Assembly: GCF_009707955.1 (NCBI RefSeq)
Contig: NZ_WMDQ01000023.1
Location: forward strand, 1-42,837
DNA: 42,837 nt
Direction of reading: 5' to 3'
Source of the DNA: Flavobacterium sp. LC2016-13
Lineage (GTDB): Bacteria; Bacteroidota; Bacteroidia; Flavobacteriales; Flavobacteriaceae
Numbering within the stretch: the stretch's first letter is position 1; the number at the start of each line of letters is the position of its first letter. Positions 8,474-18,207 of the stretch are shown piece by piece. A model generated the notes under the pieces. The model worked only from the letters and a program-made list of their open reading frames with translations, did not search any database and had not been told where the DNA came from. Position numbers and translations under genes: made by a program.

Positions 8474-9607
8474 ATGAATGAAACTGAAATTTTAGCGTTG
8501 CTACAAAAATACCAGAATGGTTCTTTATCCAGTGAAGATGAGGATAAACTAGATGCGTGGTATTTGCACAAAGCTTCTAATAGCTCAATGCAACTTAACG
8601 AGTACGAACTCGAAGATAGTTACCAATACCTAAAATCGAAATTGCCATTACAGCAAGAAACAAAAGTAATTAGTATTTGGCCACGTGTTGCTGTTGCGGC
8701 ATCAATAGCTTTATTGTTGGGCACGGGAATATTTTATTTCACAAAACCAAAAGAGCAAATTATTCAGGTTGCTGCGAAACAACAGGAAATTGCTCCGGGA
8801 GGAAATAGAGGAATCCTGACACTTTCAAACGGAAAGCAAATTATTCTGGCTAATATTTCAGCAAAAGACACTATTGCCAAAGAGGGAGAAGAAGTAACAA
8901 TTAAGATGGGCGCAAATGGAGTTATAACATATGTGATAAATCCAGATGCAGATACTTCAAAAGAAGATCCAAATTCATTCAATACACTTTCTACACCAAC
9001 AGGAGGACAATACAATATTGTTTTGGCAGATGGAACCAAAGTATATCTAAATACGGTTTCCTCTATTAAATATCCAACCCAGTTTAATAGTGATCAAAGA
9101 GTTGTCGAGCTAGAAGGAGAAGCTTATTTTGAAGTGGCTAAAAATAAAAATAAACCTTTCATCGTAAAATCTGCTAATCAGACTATAGAAGTACTTGGAA
9201 CACATTTTAATGTACATGCTTATAATAATGAAACAGTTGTAAAAACTACTTTATTGGAAGGAAGTGTTGCGGTTACTTATAAAAATGAAAAATCAGTTTT
9301 AAAACCCGGACAGCAATCCAGTGTGTCAGATAACTTTACTAAAATTAAAATTAGAGAAGTCGATACCGAAGCCACAATTGCCTGGAAAAACGGTCGATTT
9401 AAATTTGATAATGCCGATCTTAAAACAGTAATGAAACAATTGGAACGCTGGTACGGAATTAAAGTAGAATACCGTGGCGATGTCTCTGATGTACGATTTA
9501 ACGGAGGTACGTTTATGAATAAAAATTTGTCTGAAGTATTAAAAGTACTTGAGCTTAGCGATATAAAATTTAAGGTCGAAGGAAAAACAATTATTGTGTA
9601 CCCCTGA
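8474..9607 (+). CDS. FecR family anti-sigma factor
   Basis: This 377-residue inner-membrane protein has a cytoplasmic N-terminal segment (residues 1-70) that would hold the sigma factor. One membrane helix follows (about 71-89, VAVAASIALLLGTGIFYF), then a periplasmic part. The periplasmic part carries the FecR domain, with TPTGGQYNIVLADGTKVYLN and the ELEGEAYFEV motif, and a C-terminal DUF4974-type segment (FDNADLKTVMKQLERWYGIKV) that resembles an STN fold and contacts the receptor. Domain order and length are typical for Bacteroidota. It sits between the ECF sigma factor and the STN-bearing SusC and should relay the receptor signal. Confidence 0.93.
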   Translation: MNETEILALLQKYQNGSLSSEDEDKLDAWYLHKASNSSMQLNEYELEDSYQYLKSKLPLQQETKVISIWPRVAVAASIALLLGTGIFYFTKPKEQIIQVAAKQQEIAPGGNRGILTLSNGKQIILANISAKDTIAKEGEEVTIKMGANGVITYVINPDADTSKEDPNSFNTLSTPTGGQYNIVLADGTKVYLNTVSSIKYPTQFNSDQRVVELEGEAYFEVAKNKNKPFIVKSANQTIEVLGTHFNVHAYNNETVVKTTLLEGSVAVTYKNEKSVLKPGQQSSVSDNFTKIKIREVDTEATIAWKNGRFKFDNADLKTVMKQLERWYGIKVEYRGDVSDVRFNGGTFMNKNLSEVLKVLELSDIKFKVEGKTIIVYP

Positions 9608-9646
9608 TTTTAAATTTACCTGAATATATTGAGACTATAAACTAAA

Positions 9647-9677
9647 AAACCAGAAGCAGTTGCGATGCTTCCGGTTT
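9647..9677 (+). terminator. Terminator between the sigma/anti-sigma pair and susC
   Basis: AAACCAGAAGCA pairs with TGCTTCCGGTTT (one mismatch in 12) across a 7-nt loop, and a short T-rich tract follows. It separates the regulatory pair from the transport operon, so the operon promoter should lie in 9678-9742. Confidence 0.7.
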
Positions 9678-9742
9678 GTTTTAAAAGTTCATAGCCAATA
9701 TAAGTTGTCCACCTATTGTTTAACTAAAACCAATGTAAATGT

Positions 9743-12700
9743 ATGAAATTTAATTTACAACCAAAAAAACCTTACAAAAAACTCGGAAAAAAAAATCCGA
9801 AAATTAATTCTTCAACCAATTTATGGGCGTTTAGTGCCCTGTTCATGCTCCTTTGCAGTTTTGCAGGTCAGGCACAAAATATTACCATTAATTTTAAAAA
9901 TGCACCACTTGAAACAGTTCTGACAGAAGTGGCAAAACAAGCTAATTACGAGGCTTTTTACACTCAGAATTTACTCAAAAACTCAAGTCCTGTAACTATT
10001 AATGTTAAAAATTCTCCTTTAAAAGAGACTTTAAATTTAATTTTTAATAATCAAAATTTAAAGTACACGATTACCAATCAAACGATAGTGGTGACTCCAC
10101 TGAGAGGCGAAGATTTGGGAAACGGAGTAACGGACGTTCGAGGAAAAGTACTAAACAACAAAAATGAGCCTTTTCCGGGAATCAATGTCTATGTTCAAGG
10201 CACAAATAAACATGCAATAACCGATTTTGACGGAAGCTTTACTCTTTATGATGTGCCGAATAATGGTACAATTGAGTGTTCTGGTTTAACTATTGAGAAA
10301 ACATTATTTCCTATTAACGGACGTAATCTCATGACACTTATAGTGGTAGAGAAAACATCTGAAATGAAAGAAATTGTAGTAACTGGTTATCAAAATATTG
10401 CACGTAGTCGATTTACCGGTGCAATTACTAAAATTGACGAAAAAACTTTAAATGAAAATATCAATACTAGTTTATCAACAGCATTAGAGGGGCGTGTGGC
10501 TGGTTTAATGTTTCAAAAAAATGTAACTGGTTCAGACGCAGATAAGCCAATATTAAGAGGAATGGGGACTTTTTCTCCTACAGTTGGCTACGCACCGCTT
10601 TTGGTAATTGATGGTTTGCCAACCGAATTGACTCTGGAAGATATTAATCCTTATGATATCGAAAGTGTCAACGTTCTTAAAGATGCAGCGGCAGCCTCTA
10701 TTTATGGTTCAAGAGCAGCAAACGGAATTATAGTTTTAACGACTAAAAAAGGAAACGGTAATTTGAAAGTAAGCATCAATTCTGATTTCTTTATCTCTAC
10801 AAAGCCAAATTTGAGAGATATGAATTATGCCTCTACAAGTGATATAATTGATTTTGAGCAGAATGTATATGATAAAGAGCGAGCAAGATTTGCAAACACG
10901 GCTACTATGTTTAGCAGTTATGGAGATATTGGAAGCAGTAACCCGAAATATTACAGCCCTCTTTACCAGCTGAACAGAAACTTAGAAGATGGAAAAATCA
11001 GCAATGCAGATTATAGCAATGCAGATTATAGCAATACTATTGCGCAATGGAGAAAAAACGACTATTATAAAGATTACAGGGATAATGTATGGCAAAATGA
11101 ATTGAGACAGCGTTATAATGTTGCATTTTCGGGCAGCAGCGCGAAGCAAAATACGTATGTGTCATTTAATTATGATCAGGCAAAAGGCCGTATAATAAAC
11201 AACGACAGCCGTGCATTTAATCTTTATGCAAAAACCAGTTTTCAGGTAAAAGACTGGTTAAATGCTACTATTGGATTAAATGCAACGTATAGTAACGACG
11301 ATGCTACTGATGGTGATTTTGGTAATTATGATATTCAAAAAAGATACGAGCGTATTACGGATGATAATGGAAATCGTGTACTATCATCATTTGTAGGTAT
11401 TAAGGATGGTTTTACCTCAAGCAGTGTTATTAACCCGGCTATGGCAGAAAAAATAGCCGCTTTAAGTGGTTTTAAACCCATAACTTTTAATGTTTTAAAT
11501 GCACTTGATGAAGGTATTGTACATCAAAACTCTTTGAGTGTAAGAGCTTTTGCAAACCTGAAAGCTAAAATCTGGAGAGGCTTAAGTGCAAGTTCACAAT
11601 TTCAATACGAATCAAAAAGAAACGAAAACGAGTCGTATTACGATGTTAATTCTTATAAAATGCGTTATGCTATTAATGCTTTAACAGGATATAATGCTAC
11701 TACGAATGCTTACACCAATGTAGAAGGAGTTTCAACAGGAGGCCGATTCAAACAAATAAGCAGTCAGGTTAATAATTATTCTTTTAGAAATCAGTTAGAT
11801 TTTAATCAGGATTTTGACGGAGGCAGACATTATGTTAGTGCCATTGCCGGTTTTGAAATGAGAGAAACGTATGTGCCTAAAACTGTTGAGCAGTTACGAT
11901 ACGGCTATGATCCTGTTACACTTAGCTCTGCTGTACTGAACAGTCTTGCATTAAGTCAGACTGGTGTTTCGAGTTATATTTATGGAAATAATCAAACTTT
12001 GGCAGCGGGAACAAGAACGCAGAAAGAAGTTTTACATCGTTATTTTTCAGTATTTAGTACTTTAGGTTATACTTTTTTATCTAAATATAATGTAACCGGA
12101 AGTTACAGGGTAGACAGAGCAGATTTGTTTGGAGTAGATCCGAAATATAAAAACCGTCCGTTGTGGTCTGCAGGTTTAGGCTGGAATATTAGCAACGAAA
12201 ATTTCATGAAAGGAATTGAATGGGTTAGTGCGCTAAAACTAAGAGCAACTTATGGTGTAAACGGAAATATAGATCAGTCTACAACTCCATACGTGACTGC
12301 TACAAGAAAAAACGATAACTTATATCAATCGTTGCAATACACAAGTATCACAGATCAGCCAAATCCAATGTTGAGATGGGAAAAAACACAAACGACCAAC
12401 TTTGGTATAGATTACAGTTTGTTTCTAAGTAAGTTAAGAGGTAGTATCGATATTTATAATAAATACAGTACCGATTTGCTGGCTACAACAGATTTAGATC
12501 CTACCGTTGGTGCATTGAGCCGAAGAATTAATGCCGGAGCTTTGCTAAACAGAGGAATTGAATTTAGTGTTGGTTCTGACTGGTATAATAATGGAAATTT
12601 CCATGTTAGTTCTAATGTTGTTTTGGCCTTTAACAAAACGACTGTTAAAAAAGTAACCAGAGCACAATCAAGTGCATCAGTTTATGTTAGTTCACCTATA

Positions 12701-13399
12701 GATTACTTTTTAGAAAATGAGGGATATAACAGTTTGTATGCTTACAAATATGGAGGAACAGTTAATGGATACCCTTATGTTTTAGATGAAAATGGAAATC
12801 CATCAATCACTTTTGATGCCAATGGAAACCCGGTAGCAAGCAGTATAAAAATAATCAATAATACTGCAGCCCTGGTAAATAAGGGAAGTTTAATACCAAC
12901 TTATACCGGTTCGTTGTCACAACGATTTTCTTACAGACAATTTGACCTGAATCTGTTATTTGTTTTCTCAGGAGGAAATGTAATGCGTAAAGAAACGCTT
13001 GATATGAGTACAGATGCAGTAAATCTTTCAGGTATTACAGATCGTTACACTGATACAAATCAAAATGGTAACACTCGTTTATATGTAGATTTTGCTGATA
13101 ATCTTAGAAATACCTCTTATGCCGGAACAATCAGCAGCCAATGGCGAAATTCAGATGTAAATGTTGTCGATGGAGATTACGTCAAACTTAGAAACATTTC
13201 ATTAGGTTATAATTTACCAAAATCGTTCGCAAACAGAATTAAAATGTCATCGGCTAAATTTACTTTTCAGGCAAATAATCTTTGGTATTGGAGTGCTGCC
13301 GGAAATCATATAGATCCGGAAGTTTATTCAGCTAATTCAGGAACACGTAATTTACCATTGCCTGTAACTTATTTATTTGGTTTTAACCTTACTCTTTAA
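9743..13399 (+). CDS. SusC/RagA-type TonB-dependent transporter with STN signalling domain
   Basis: This 1,218-residue outer-membrane protein begins with a long basic N terminus and signal peptide (to about residue 45, ending SFAGQAQ). An STN domain (about 47-120, NITINFKNAPLETVLTEVAK) is the part that contacts a FecR protein. A carboxypeptidase-D-like beta domain (about 130-215) follows, then the plug (EIVVTGYQNIARSRFTGAI, then GTFSP through LKDAAAASIYGSRAANGII), then the 22-strand barrel. SusC proteins form a lidded transporter with SusD for glycans, peptides or other large ligands. The STN domain and the upstream sigma/FecR pair mean its ligand is also a signal. The genes downstream (metalloprotease, copper proteins) suggest peptide- or metal-related cargo rather than glycan, which is inference. 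A 15-bp in-frame duplication is at 11001-11030. Confidence 0.95.
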   Translation: MKFNLQPKKPYKKLGKKNPKINSSTNLWAFSALFMLLCSFAGQAQNITINFKNAPLETVLTEVAKQANYEAFYTQNLLKNSSPVTINVKNSPLKETLNLIFNNQNLKYTITNQTIVVTPLRGEDLGNGVTDVRGKVLNNKNEPFPGINVYVQGTNKHAITDFDGSFTLYDVPNNGTIECSGLTIEKTLFPINGRNLMTLIVVEKTSEMKEIVVTGYQNIARSRFTGAITKIDEKTLNENINTSLSTALEGRVAGLMFQKNVTGSDADKPILRGMGTFSPTVGYAPLLVIDGLPTELTLEDINPYDIESVNVLKDAAAASIYGSRAANGIIVLTTKKGNGNLKVSINSDFFISTKPNLRDMNYASTSDIIDFEQNVYDKERARFANTATMFSSYGDIGSSNPKYYSPLYQLNRNLEDGKISNADYSNADYSNTIAQWRKNDYYKDYRDNVWQNELRQRYNVAFSGSSAKQNTYVSFNYDQAKGRIINNDSRAFNLYAKTSFQVKDWLNATIGLNATYSNDDATDGDFGNYDIQKRYERITDDNGNRVLSSFVGIKDGFTSSSVINPAMAEKIAALSGFKPITFNVLNALDEGIVHQNSLSVRAFANLKAKIWRGLSASSQFQYESKRNENESYYDVNSYKMRYAINALTGYNATTNAYTNVEGVSTGGRFKQISSQVNNYSFRNQLDFNQDFDGGRHYVSAIAGFEMRETYVPKTVEQLRYGYDPVTLSSAVLNSLALSQTGVSSYIYGNNQTLAAGTRTQKEVLHRYFSVFSTLGYTFLSKYNVTGSYRVDRADLFGVDPKYKNRPLWSAGLGWNISNENFMKGIEWVSALKLRATYGVNGNIDQSTTPYVTATRKNDNLYQSLQYTSITDQPNPMLRWEKTQTTNFGIDYSLFLSKLRGSIDIYNKYSTDLLATTDLDPTVGALSRRINAGALLNRGIEFSVGSDWYNNGNFHVSSNVVLAFNKTTVKKVTRAQSSASVYVSSPIDYFLENEGYNSLYAYKYGGTVNGYPYVLDENGNPSITFDANGNPVASSIKIINNTAALVNKGSLIPTYTGSLSQRFSYRQFDLNLLFVFSGGNVMRKETLDMSTDAVNLSGITDRYTDTNQNGNTRLYVDFADNLRNTSYAGTISSQWRNSDVNVVDGDYVKLRNISLGYNLPKSFANRIKMSSAKFTFQANNLWYWSAAGNHIDPEVYSANSGTRNLPLPVTYLFGFNLTL
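11001..11030 (+). repeat. 15-bp tandem duplication inside susC
   Basis: GCAATGCAGATTATA occurs twice in direct succession, followed by GCAAT of a third copy. The protein reads SNADYSNADYSN. The copies are identical, which suggests recent slippage in a surface-exposed region. Confidence 0.9.
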
Positions 13400-13403
13400 A
13401 AAA

Positions 13404-14828
13404 ATGAAACACATATATACAATAACACTGTCGCTGCTGATGTTAACCGTAACATCTTGCGAAGACTACACAGATGTTACACCAAAAGGGGCTTTAGTTG
13501 TAGAAACAGCTGCACAATATTATGACTTGGTATCACTGCCAAACAGAGGATATCCAATCAATAACTTTCAGTATTTGGTAGACGATCAATGGATGAAAGA
13601 AGGAGACGTAATAGGAAAAACACCCAACATCAATATTATCAATTTTACTTTTGATGAAACTACAGATAGGGTTTCCTTATTAACAAGTTCCAGTTTTTAC
13701 AGTCAGGCATACGCTTATATCAACAGATGGAATACCATTATTACATTAGTGGATGACAGTAAAGGAGATGCAGCTACAAAACAATTGGCAAAAGCCGAAG
13801 CCAAAATTAACAGGGCATACGATCACTTTTTGTTAGTAAACACTTATGCAAAAGGCTATGATCCGCAAACTGCTACTACAGATGGAGGAATTTGCATCAT
13901 GGATAAATTTGATTTGGAGTCACAGCCATCAAAATCTACTGTAGCAGAAGTTTATGCATTTATTCAGAAAGATATAGACGAGGCACTACCATATCTTCAG
14001 GAAAAACCAGTTGATGTTTACCATCCGTCATTGGCATTTGCTTATGCATTTAAAGCTAAAGTGCATTTGTTTAAACGTGAAATTGCCAGCGCTAGAGAAG
14101 CTGCAGAAAAGTCACTAAGCTATAATAATAAAATATTTGATTTGGTAGCTTATAATGCACAAGGCGGACCAGCTGCAATTTCTGTACCTGCAGCAAATAA
14201 TGTTGAGGTACTGAGCTACCAGTATATGACCGGTTACAACGAGATGAATTTTGCCTATCAATATCTTATAAGTCCGGAATTGAGAACTTTATTTGGCACA
14301 AACGATGCACGTTTTAATTTGTTTTTTAATACGACCAGCACAACAAATCTGGATCAGGGTTCAAATGCAGCATATTGGTCAATGGCATATACGAAATTCT
14401 TTTATTCTACAGTTGGAATGAAAACAACCGAAGTTTATTTGATGTTGGCTGAATGTTATGCGAGAGAAGATAAATTTACTGAAGCGGTTGATGTTTTAAA
14501 TACATTAAGAGCAAAACGTATTTTATCAGGTACTGTAAATTTAGCTGTTCCAACGACGAGAAAAGAAACAATGGAACTTGTTATAAACGAACGCAGAAAA
14601 GAATTGCTTTTAGGTTTTAATCGTTTTTTTGATCTTAAAAGATTAAACACTGAGGCAGATTATGCAAAGACAGTTACCAGACTATTTCCACTTGTGAACA
14701 AAACCGTTGCCCAAAAAACGTATATTTTACAGCCTAATTCAAGATTGTATATTATACCGTTTCCATTATCGGTGCTTACAAAAAATCCAAAACTTACCTT
14801 AAACACAGACGAAAAAGTTCCATTCTAA
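13404..14828 (+). CDS. SusD/RagB-type outer-membrane lipoprotein
   Basis: I use the ATG at 13404, five bases after the susC stop, because it gives a clean lipoprotein signal (MKHIYTITLSLLMLTVTSC, lipidated cysteine near residue 19). The longer frame from 13377 overlaps susC and adds charged residues before the signal. The product is 474 residues with the all-helical SusD layout: an N-terminal TPR-like region with AKAEAKINRAYDHFLLVNTYAKGYD and the C-terminal NERRKELLLGFNRFFDLKRL signature. It would form the ligand-capturing lid on the SusC barrel. The absence of a carbohydrate-active enzyme nearby argues against a glycan locus. Confidence 0.94.
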   Translation: MKHIYTITLSLLMLTVTSCEDYTDVTPKGALVVETAAQYYDLVSLPNRGYPINNFQYLVDDQWMKEGDVIGKTPNINIINFTFDETTDRVSLLTSSSFYSQAYAYINRWNTIITLVDDSKGDAATKQLAKAEAKINRAYDHFLLVNTYAKGYDPQTATTDGGICIMDKFDLESQPSKSTVAEVYAFIQKDIDEALPYLQEKPVDVYHPSLAFAYAFKAKVHLFKREIASAREAAEKSLSYNNKIFDLVAYNAQGGPAAISVPAANNVEVLSYQYMTGYNEMNFAYQYLISPELRTLFGTNDARFNLFFNTTSTTNLDQGSNAAYWSMAYTKFFYSTVGMKTTEVYLMLAECYAREDKFTEAVDVLNTLRAKRILSGTVNLAVPTTRKETMELVINERRKELLLGFNRFFDLKRLNTEADYAKTVTRLFPLVNKTVAQKTYILQPNSRLYIIPFPLSVLTKNPKLTLNTDEKVPF

Positions 14829-14833
14829 TCCTA

Positions 14834-17275
14834 ATGAAGAAATTATTTATACTAATAATCATGCTGCTTGCCGGACAACAGCATGGTTATTCACAAACTC
14901 CGGCAGAAAAAAAAGCAGATAGTACCAGTACACAGTCAAAAGGTTTACAACCCTACGATAAAGTAATTAAAGAAGGTGCTAAAAGCAAATTAGGTCTCTT
15001 TACGGTTAGTCAGGTAGATACGAAATACTACTTTCAAATTCCGGACAGTTTGTTTAACAGATATATGCTGGTAGTAACCAGATACCTTACTACTCCAGAA
15101 GGTTTTGGACGTTTTGGAGGTGAGAAAGGCAATGAACAAACTATTTACTTTGAAAAAGGGTCTAATAATACCGTTTTTTTAAGGTCAATGCAGTACAAAC
15201 AAGATGTTCGAAACGCAGAATCGATGTTGGCAAAAGCATTAGCCGGAAGTAACGAAAATGCAATTGTTACCGCTTTTCCAATAAAAACAATCAATCCTGC
15301 AACGGGAGATATTGTCATTGATGTAACAGATGCTTTCAAGAAAGAGAATGCGATGTTTTCTTTGGCAAGTCAGGAGAAAACAGAAAAAAAACTAACCTCT
15401 CTCGCTGATGATAAATCTTTTATAGAAACTGTAGATGCTTATCCAATCAACATTGAAGTAAAAACTACAAAAACCTACACGCAAGCTACGGCAAGTAGTG
15501 GGAGCATGACGTTGCGATTAAACACATCAATTGTACTGCTTCCAAAAACGCCAATGCGTAAACGTTTTGCAGATGAAAGAGTGGGGTATTTTTCGAATAA
15601 ATATGTTTTGTTTGATGACGATGCACAGCGAGCCGAAGCAAAGTTTATTATTCAGCGTTATCGTTTAGAACCAAAAGACAAAGACATTAAGAAATATCTA
15701 AATGGCGAATTGGTTGAACCTAAAAAACAAATTGTTTATTACATTGATCCGGCAACGCCAAAAAAATGGAGACCCTATTTAATTGCGGGAATCAACGATT
15801 GGCAAAAAGCTTTTGAAGCAGCAGGTTTTAAAAACGCTATTGTTGGTAAAGAATGGCCGGAAGATGATAAAACAATGAGTCTGGAAGATGCAAGGTATTC
15901 TGTAGTAAGATATTATGCTTCTGAAACTTCTAATGCTTACGGACCTCATGTGAGCGATCCCAGAAGCGGAGAAATCATCGAAAGTCATGTAGGATGGTAT
16001 CATAATGTGATGAAATTAGTGCAAAAGTGGTACATGATTCAAGTAGGACCTTTAGATCCAAAAGGCAGAAAAATGCACTTAGATGATGAAGTAATGGGGC
16101 AATTAATTCGTTTTGTTTCTTCTCATGAAATTGGGCACACTATTGGTTTACGTCATAATATGGGAGCAAGTAGTGCTACTCCGGTAGAAAAACTAAGAGA
16201 TAAAAAATGGGTTGAAGCAAATGGTCATACCGTTTCTATAATGGATTATGCCCGTTTTAATTATGTAGCGCAACCAGAAGACAATATTAGTGCGCAGGGT
16301 ATTTATCCTCGTATTGGTATCTACGATAAATGGGCTGTTAAGTGGGGTTATGACTATTTTCCGAAAGCTAAAGATGAGTTTGAAGAAGAAAAAATACTAA
16401 GCAAAATGGCTACTGATAGTTTGACTGCTAATCCTAAATTATGGTTTGGAGGCGAAGGAAAAGACGAAGATCCTCGAAGTCAAACAGAAGATCTTGGTGA
16501 TGATGCCGTACTTGCCAGTGATTACGGAATTAAAAATTTAAAACGTGTTGTGCCTCATCTTATTGAGTGGACTTATGAGCCTAACGATCCTTATGATAAT
16601 TTATCAGATATGCATAAAGCCGTTGTGAGACAATATGGTTTGTATTTATATCATGTGCTAAAATATATTGGCAACAACTACATTACCAAAAGAACTGTTG
16701 ATGAAAAAGGTTCAGTATATCAGCCTGTTCCTAAAGCAAAAGTAAAAGCGGCTGTAGATTATGTAGGCAGACAATTATTTGCAGCTCCTCTCTGGATGTA
16801 TCCTCAGGAAATAGGTCAGCTAATTCCTTTAAAAACGGCAGATGAAATATCAGATCAGCAAAATCAGGTATTAAATATGCTTTTAAGCTCCGGTATATTA
16901 TACAATATCAGTGTTAAAGCAATGCAATTTGAAGGAGCGTATACAGTTCCTGAATTTTTAAACGATTTAGAACAAACTGTTTGGGTAAATTTTAGTGGTA
17001 ATGAAAAATTAGATTTTTACAGAAGAGGTTTACAACGCAGTTATGTTGACAAGCTAAGCATGCTTTTGTTACCTAAAGAAGTTGAACCCGGTAAAGCTTT
17101 AAATGCTGCACAACGTAGTGATGTGAGGTTGTATGGAAAACAACATCTTTTAAAATTAAGAACTGATGTTACAAAGTTAATGAGTGCATCAACAGGATTA
17201 AACAAGGATCATTTTGAAGGTATTTTAATCGAAATTGATAAAATTATTTCAAAACTAAATAAAACCGATATATGA
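14834..17275 (+). CDS. Secreted zinc metalloprotease, DUF5117/DUF5118 family
   Basis: This 813-residue protein has a signal peptide (MKKLFILIIMLLAGQQHGYSQ). The DUF5118/DUF5117-like N-terminal half contains KSKLGLFTVSQVDTKYYFQIPDSLF. The catalytic domain has a full metzincin-type zinc site HEIGHTIGLRHN (H431, E432, H435, H441) and a Met-turn near M470 (SIMDYARFNY). The C-terminal part resembles DUF4953. All catalytic residues are intact, so it should be an active periplasmic or surface endopeptidase. It starts five bases after susD ends and overlaps the next gene by four bases, so it is translationally linked with both. Such enzymes next to SusCD systems suggest peptide capture or processing of a protein ligand. 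Confidence 0.9.
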   Translation: MKKLFILIIMLLAGQQHGYSQTPAEKKADSTSTQSKGLQPYDKVIKEGAKSKLGLFTVSQVDTKYYFQIPDSLFNRYMLVVTRYLTTPEGFGRFGGEKGNEQTIYFEKGSNNTVFLRSMQYKQDVRNAESMLAKALAGSNENAIVTAFPIKTINPATGDIVIDVTDAFKKENAMFSLASQEKTEKKLTSLADDKSFIETVDAYPINIEVKTTKTYTQATASSGSMTLRLNTSIVLLPKTPMRKRFADERVGYFSNKYVLFDDDAQRAEAKFIIQRYRLEPKDKDIKKYLNGELVEPKKQIVYYIDPATPKKWRPYLIAGINDWQKAFEAAGFKNAIVGKEWPEDDKTMSLEDARYSVVRYYASETSNAYGPHVSDPRSGEIIESHVGWYHNVMKLVQKWYMIQVGPLDPKGRKMHLDDEVMGQLIRFVSSHEIGHTIGLRHNMGASSATPVEKLRDKKWVEANGHTVSIMDYARFNYVAQPEDNISAQGIYPRIGIYDKWAVKWGYDYFPKAKDEFEEEKILSKMATDSLTANPKLWFGGEGKDEDPRSQTEDLGDDAVLASDYGIKNLKRVVPHLIEWTYEPNDPYDNLSDMHKAVVRQYGLYLYHVLKYIGNNYITKRTVDEKGSVYQPVPKAKVKAAVDYVGRQLFAAPLWMYPQEIGQLIPLKTADEISDQQNQVLNMLLSSGILYNISVKAMQFEGAYTVPEFLNDLEQTVWVNFSGNEKLDFYRRGLQRSYVDKLSMLLLPKEVEPGKALNAAQRSDVRLYGKQHLLKLRTDVTKLMSASTGLNKDHFEGILIEIDKIISKLNKTDI

Positions 17276-17793
17276 GAAAATTATTAGTTATAGCATTTGT
17301 TTGCTTTAGCACTTTAGCGCAAGCGCAGTTAACATCAAAAGAAGAAGTAGCTCCAGAATTAGTAGAAAAACGCGAAGCACAGAAAAAGGAAATTACGAAT
17401 AATTATCTGGCTTTAAAAAACAATCTTGTGGTTTCAGATAGTTTGGCAGTTGTTACAAATGCAGCCGCATTAAAAAAATCATTAAAAGATTTCAGGTTTA
17501 AAAAGCTAAGTCTGGAAGAAATGAACGAAGCCACAAAAAAAAGAAAAGAACTTATAGACCTTGCTACTGAAGTAACAGTAACTAAAAATATCAATAAGCA
17601 GCGCAAAATTGTTCAGTTGCTTTCGGTTAAATTTTGGGAGCTTGCGCCTAAATTCAAGGCCGCTGATACTGCATTATATTTACAGGTTTGTCCAATGACC
17701 AGTGCAGTATGGGCGAGTGACAGTAAGGAAATCAAAAATCCTTACTATCCAAAAAATATGTTGACCTGCGGTGAAATAAAAGCAAGTTTGTAG
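17272..17793 (+). CDS. Periplasmic DUF3347 protein, possible copper binding
   Basis: This 173-residue protein has a signal peptide (MRKLLVIAFVCFSTLAQAQ) and a helical domain ending in the DUF3347 signature. That signature is a CPM motif at C140, then a W and a KNPYY segment, then a second cysteine at C166. The same CPM-N23-C arrangement occurs in the protein at 18208, where it is joined to a metal-binding domain. DUF3347 is usually found next to copper/silver efflux and oxidase genes, so a role as a periplasmic Cu carrier is likely but unproven. The start overlaps the metalloprotease stop (ATGA), coupling the two genes. Confidence 0.8.
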   Translation: MRKLLVIAFVCFSTLAQAQLTSKEEVAPELVEKREAQKKEITNNYLALKNNLVVSDSLAVVTNAAALKKSLKDFRFKKLSLEEMNEATKKRKELIDLATEVTVTKNINKQRKIVQLLSVKFWELAPKFKAADTALYLQVCPMTSAVWASDSKEIKNPYYPKNMLTCGEIKASL

Positions 17794-17819
17794 ATTTTTT
17801 TAAATTGATTAGTTGGATA

Positions 17820-17850
17820 AAATACGGTATTCTGAAAAGGTGCCGTATTT
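17820..17850 (+). terminator. Hairpin after the protease/DUF3347 pair
   Basis: AAATACGGTA pairs with TGCCGTATTT (with one G-U pair) over an 11-nt loop. The following sequence is only moderately T-rich, so termination is probably incomplete. It marks the likely end of the susCD-protease-DUF3347 transcript. Confidence 0.55.
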
Positions 17851-17948
17851 GTCTATTTATATAAAAACGATATTGTCAGGAAAAAAGCAATAAATAATAC
17901 GTTCAACAAATAAATGTAAATTTTATATTGCTGTACATTACAGAATTG

Positions 17949-18074
17949 ATGAAAAAGATTTTTCTATTACTTTTATTTGTTTTGGGTTTACTGTTGGTGT
18001 CAAATAATGTTATGGCTTGTAAAAGTAAAGTATCGAATTCTGCTTTTCATAAGAGAAATCTCAAAAAATCTTGA
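17949..18074 (+). CDS. Small exported peptide or lipoprotein, 41 residues
   Basis: ATGAAAAAGATT opens a frame encoding a strong signal sequence (MKKIFLLLLFVLGLLLVSNN) followed by VMAC, a plausible lipobox-like cleavage site. The mature part is only about 18 residues, contains one cysteine and one histidine, and is otherwise rich in K and S. The reading frame, signal peptide and position between two copper-type genes support a real gene. The function is unknown; a small metal-binding or regulatory peptide is possible. It could also be a chance frame. Confidence 0.55.
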   Translation: MKKIFLLLLFVLGLLLVSNNVMACKSKVSNSAFHKRNLKKS

Positions 18075-18207
18075 TAGCCTATAATCTGTCAATTTTAGAG
18101 CATTACTGTTCAAAATACCTATTTCTATGTTTAAATTCAATTTTAAAAGAGCTTTAAATAAAGTGACTTTGATCTGATATTAAACGATTCACTTAAAAAC
18201 AGCTATT

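Noticed and set aside
13377..13403. Upstream start for susD
   Set aside because: It overlaps susC and places extra charged residues before the lipoprotein signal.
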